Source of the DNA: an uncultured Fretibacterium sp.
Lineage (GTDB): Bacteria; Synergistota; Synergistia; Synergistales; Aminobacteriaceae
NCBI GenBank assembly: GCA_937899395.1
Contig: CALBPU010000001.1
Location: forward strand, 1 to 8,219
Reading direction: 5' to 3'
Length of the DNA stretch: 8,219 nt
Shown here: positions 6,815 through 8,219 of the stretch, one piece after another
Layout: every line of letters starts with the position of its first letter
Position numbering within the stretch: the stretch's first letter is position 1
Notes under the pieces: model-generated
Seen by the model: the letters and a program-made list of their open reading frames with translations, nothing else
What the model was told of the DNA's origin: nothing
The model's database searches: none
Translations under genes and position numbers: made by a program

Positions 6815-7675
6815 ATGTCGAAACAAAAAATTAATAAACAACATAAAGATCGTGTTTTCAAATTTATTTTCGGTCGAAATAAGGCTTGGACATTAAGTCT
6901 TTACAATGCTGTAAACGGCTCAAATTATACTGACCCGGGAGCCATAGAATTTAACACTATTGAAGATATTATTTACATAGGAATGCATAACGACGTTTCA
7001 TTCCTTTTTTACTGCTTCATGCAGATGTGGGAACAACAATCCTCGTTTAATCCTAATATGCCTATACGATTTCTTTTACACGCGGCACAACTTTACGATA
7101 AATATATGTTCGATCATAACTGCTACCGATATGGGAAAAAATTAATCAAACTGCCGTGCCCGAAATGCGTTTGTTTTTATAACGGTACAGAGGAACAACC
7201 CGAAGGAATGATTTTAAGTTTAAGCGATGCTTTTATTAAGGGAGAGCCGGACATCGAAGTTAAAGTCAGAATGCTGAATATCAACTATGGAAAAAATAAA
7301 GCGTTGATGAAAGCTTGTAAACCACTATCTGAATATTCATGGCTCGTAGAAGCTATACGACAAGGAGATAAAGACATTGAAAAAGCTGTGGATGGGGCAT
7401 TAGACGGAATGCCTGATAATTTTGAAATAAAAAAATTTTTATTAATGCACAGAGCGGAGGTCAAAGGAATGTTTTTAACTGAATATGACGAAGAAAAAAT
7501 TTTAGCGCAGGAACGTCAGGAAGGTCTTGAAGAAGGAATAGTAAAAACAAACGAGCGTGTAGTGGCGAATATGTTAAAAAAAGCTCTGCCGCTTCAGCTG
7601 ATTGAAGAAATTACCCAACTTTCTGAGGACGTTATTCGTGGAATAGCATTAAATCTTGGATTAGTAGTGCGCTAA
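6815..7675 (+). CDS. Rpn family PD-(D/E)XK nuclease / putative transposase
   Basis: A 286-residue, apparently complete member of the Rpn (recombination-promoting nuclease, PDDEXK transposase-like) family. E. coli RpnA-type proteins cut DNA and raise recombination, and the family has been linked to phage defence and mobile DNA. Visible hallmarks are the N-terminal HKDRVFKFIFG (10-20) and the catalytic aspartate in MHND (D60). The E-x-Q pair is in MWEQQSSFNPNMP (E73, Q75), followed by RFLLHAAQLYDKYM and LPCPKCVCFYNG (113-124). The tail has the usual charged EERQEGLEEGI-like helix and a LIEEITQLSEDVI ending. The ATG at 6815 is chosen because AAAGGAG (6803-6809) lies five bases upstream; a TTG at 6800 in frame is unlikely. 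It is separated from the GTPase cluster by about 275 bases and ends in its own terminator, so it is probably an independent gene. Confidence 0.92.
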   Translation: MSKQKINKQHKDRVFKFIFGRNKAWTLSLYNAVNGSNYTDPGAIEFNTIEDIIYIGMHNDVSFLFYCFMQMWEQQSSFNPNMPIRFLLHAAQLYDKYMFDHNCYRYGKKLIKLPCPKCVCFYNGTEEQPEGMILSLSDAFIKGEPDIEVKVRMLNINYGKNKALMKACKPLSEYSWLVEAIRQGDKDIEKAVDGALDGMPDNFEIKKFLLMHRAEVKGMFLTEYDEEKILAQERQEGLEEGIVKTNERVVANMLKKALPLQLIEEITQLSEDVIRGIALNLGLVVR

Positions 7676-7698
7676 GACACTGCTTTAACTTAAGATGG

Positions 7699-7726
7699 CT
7701 CCTCTGAAAATCTCGGAGGAGTTTTT
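7699..7726 (+). terminator. Strong intrinsic terminator of the Rpn gene
   Basis: CTCCTC (7699-7704) pairs with GAGGAG (7716-7721). The stem extends inward by a T-G wobble and a G-C pair to a seven-base loop, and outward by G-T wobbles. TTTTT (7722-7726) follows at once. It lies 23 bases after the stop codon. Confidence 0.85.
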
Positions 7727-7776
7727 ATATAAATCAAGTATTCGCAAGCATCTCTAAGATTTTTATCGTCCTAAAA

Positions 7777-7805
7777 GTGAGCAGTTTTGAACCAACTTTG
7801 CTCAC
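7777..7805. repeat. Inverted repeat upstream of the recombinase remnant
   Basis: GTGAGC (7777-7782) is the inverted repeat of GCTCAC (7800-7805), extended inward by an A-T pair and a G-T wobble. It lies about 60 bases before the serine recombinase fragment, where resolvases often have their binding sites. No U tract follows, so it does not look like a terminator. It could be a recombination or operator site, or part of a mobile-element end. Confidence 0.4.
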
Positions 7806-7815
7806 GCAGTAAAAT

Positions 7816-7830
7816 ACGCTAAAAAAGCGT
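7816..7830. repeat. Second short inverted repeat upstream of the recombinase remnant
   Basis: ACGCT (7816-7820) and AGCGT (7826-7830) flank five adenines. It lies 10 bases after the previous inverted repeat and 34 bases before the recombinase start. It could form a small hairpin or be a dyad protein site. Short enough to be chance. Confidence 0.3.
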
Positions 7831-7864
7831 CCTCAGAACTTATGCTCATAAATGGATGTGATTT

Positions 7865-8065
7865 TTGATTTTGGGCTATGTTCGCGTAAGCACAAACTCT
7901 CAAGCTCGGGACGGCAATTCCCTCGAAGCTCAAATTTATTCTCTGAAAGAAGTGGGAGCAGAAAAAATTTTATCGGACGTTTTCAGCGGTTCAAAGAATA
8001 ATCGTCCTGAACTTGATAAACTTTTGAAAATTATTCAGCCCGACGATAAATTAAGCGCTCGCTAA
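7865..8065 (+). pseudogene. Truncated serine recombinase (resolvase/invertase N-terminus)
   Basis: The 66 residues match the start of the resolvase/invertase catalytic domain: GYVRVSTNSQ, with the nucleophilic serine at position 9 and an active-site arginine at position 7, then DGNSLEAQ and the SKNNRPELDKLL helix. After PDDKL the protein reads SAR and stops. An intact enzyme would continue with a strand and the KLDRLAR-type arginine motif, the rest of the catalytic core and a DNA-binding domain (about 180 residues or more in total). The catalytic arginines and the whole C-terminus are missing, so the protein cannot recombine DNA. The start appears to be TTG at 7865, since a stop (7859-7861) lies just upstream in frame, and the ribosome binding site is poor. 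I read this as a deletion remnant left by a mobile element. Confidence 0.75.
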
Positions 8066-8142
8066 AAAGGTTTATAAAATTCTGTTGCTCAATCTACATA
8101 CGGTTTCACGGCGCATTCACAGCCATTCCTCGCCCCTCCAAT

Positions 8143-8219
8143 TTATGCACATGTTATTGTGGCTCTGTGCGCTCTTAAAATCGTTGATACGCTTATCCCT
8201 GTCATTTCCGCGACTTTAT
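8143..8219 (-). CDS. C-terminal end of a small helix-turn-helix protein (partial)
   Basis: Reading the minus strand in from the right edge, a frame encodes KVAEMTGISVSTILR plus AHRATITCA and stops at TAA (8145-8143). The first part has the classic helix-turn-helix pattern (VAEMTGIS-VSTILRA), as found in the C-termini of recombinases, regulators and small phage proteins. Only about 24 codons are visible and the remainder lies outside the window. A purine-rich GGAGG and an ATG follow (8136-8124 region, minus strand), but that next frame closes after six codons. It points away from the recombinase remnant's strand, so the two are not one gene. Confidence 0.4.
   Translation of the reverse strand, partial: KVAEMTGISVSTILRAHRATITCA

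Noticed and set aside
8078..8219. Plus-strand open frame running to the right edge
   Set aside because: It is antisense to the minus-strand helix-turn-helix frame, which has the recognisable protein pattern; no start signal on the plus strand.
1..8219. CRISPR array, tRNA or rRNA gene, complete insertion sequence
   Set aside because: I saw no regularly spaced repeats, no cloverleaf-like or rRNA-like segment, and no complete transposase apart from the Rpn family protein, which lacks flanking terminal repeats.

Overview
The window is moderately AT-rich (roughly 40% G+C by eye) bacterial DNA with standard Shine-Dalgarno sites and tightly packed genes on the + strand. No ribosomal, tRNA or other marker gene is present, so the host cannot be named. 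The Rpn-family protein near the right end belongs to a subtype I associate with anaerobic gut and rumen bacteria (Lachnospiraceae, Treponema, Synergistaceae and similar). That is family knowledge and only a hint.

Layout: (1) Positions 1-340 hold the probable last 18 codons of an upstream gene, a weak terminator-like hairpin and a short leader. (2) Positions 341-6539 hold a four-gene, same-strand cluster. It starts with a large GTPase of about 755 residues with a dynamin-like layout. Next come two clearly paralogous P-loop GTPases: a 527-residue protein with a C-terminal extension of about 200 residues, and a 319-residue protein that stops where the shared domain ends. Last is a 419-residue protein with a soluble N-terminal domain, a basic linker, one transmembrane helix and a long helical, coiled-coil-prone tail. 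(3) Positions 6540-6814 are a spacer with small hairpins and an unproven 53-codon hydrophobic ORF. (4) Positions 6815-7726 are a complete Rpn/PD-(D/E)XK nuclease-family gene with its own strong ribosome binding site and a textbook intrinsic terminator. (5) Positions 7727-8219 look like a mobile-element scar: two inverted repeats, the truncated N-terminus of a serine recombinase, and on the minus strand the C-terminal end of a small helix-turn-helix protein running off the window.

The four-gene cluster is the main point of interest. Three different GTPases beside a membrane-anchored coiled-coil protein, next to recombinase debris and an Rpn nuclease, fit an accessory NTP-dependent conflict (defence) system, in the general style of the multi-GTPase systems described computationally by the Aravind group. 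I could not run a profile search, so that assignment is inference. What the sequence shows directly is the GTPase motifs, the tandem duplication, the membrane protein and the operon-like spacing. A working model is that the large GTPase and the paired small GTPases form a nucleotide-dependent switch or scaffold, and the membrane protein anchors it to, or senses, the envelope.
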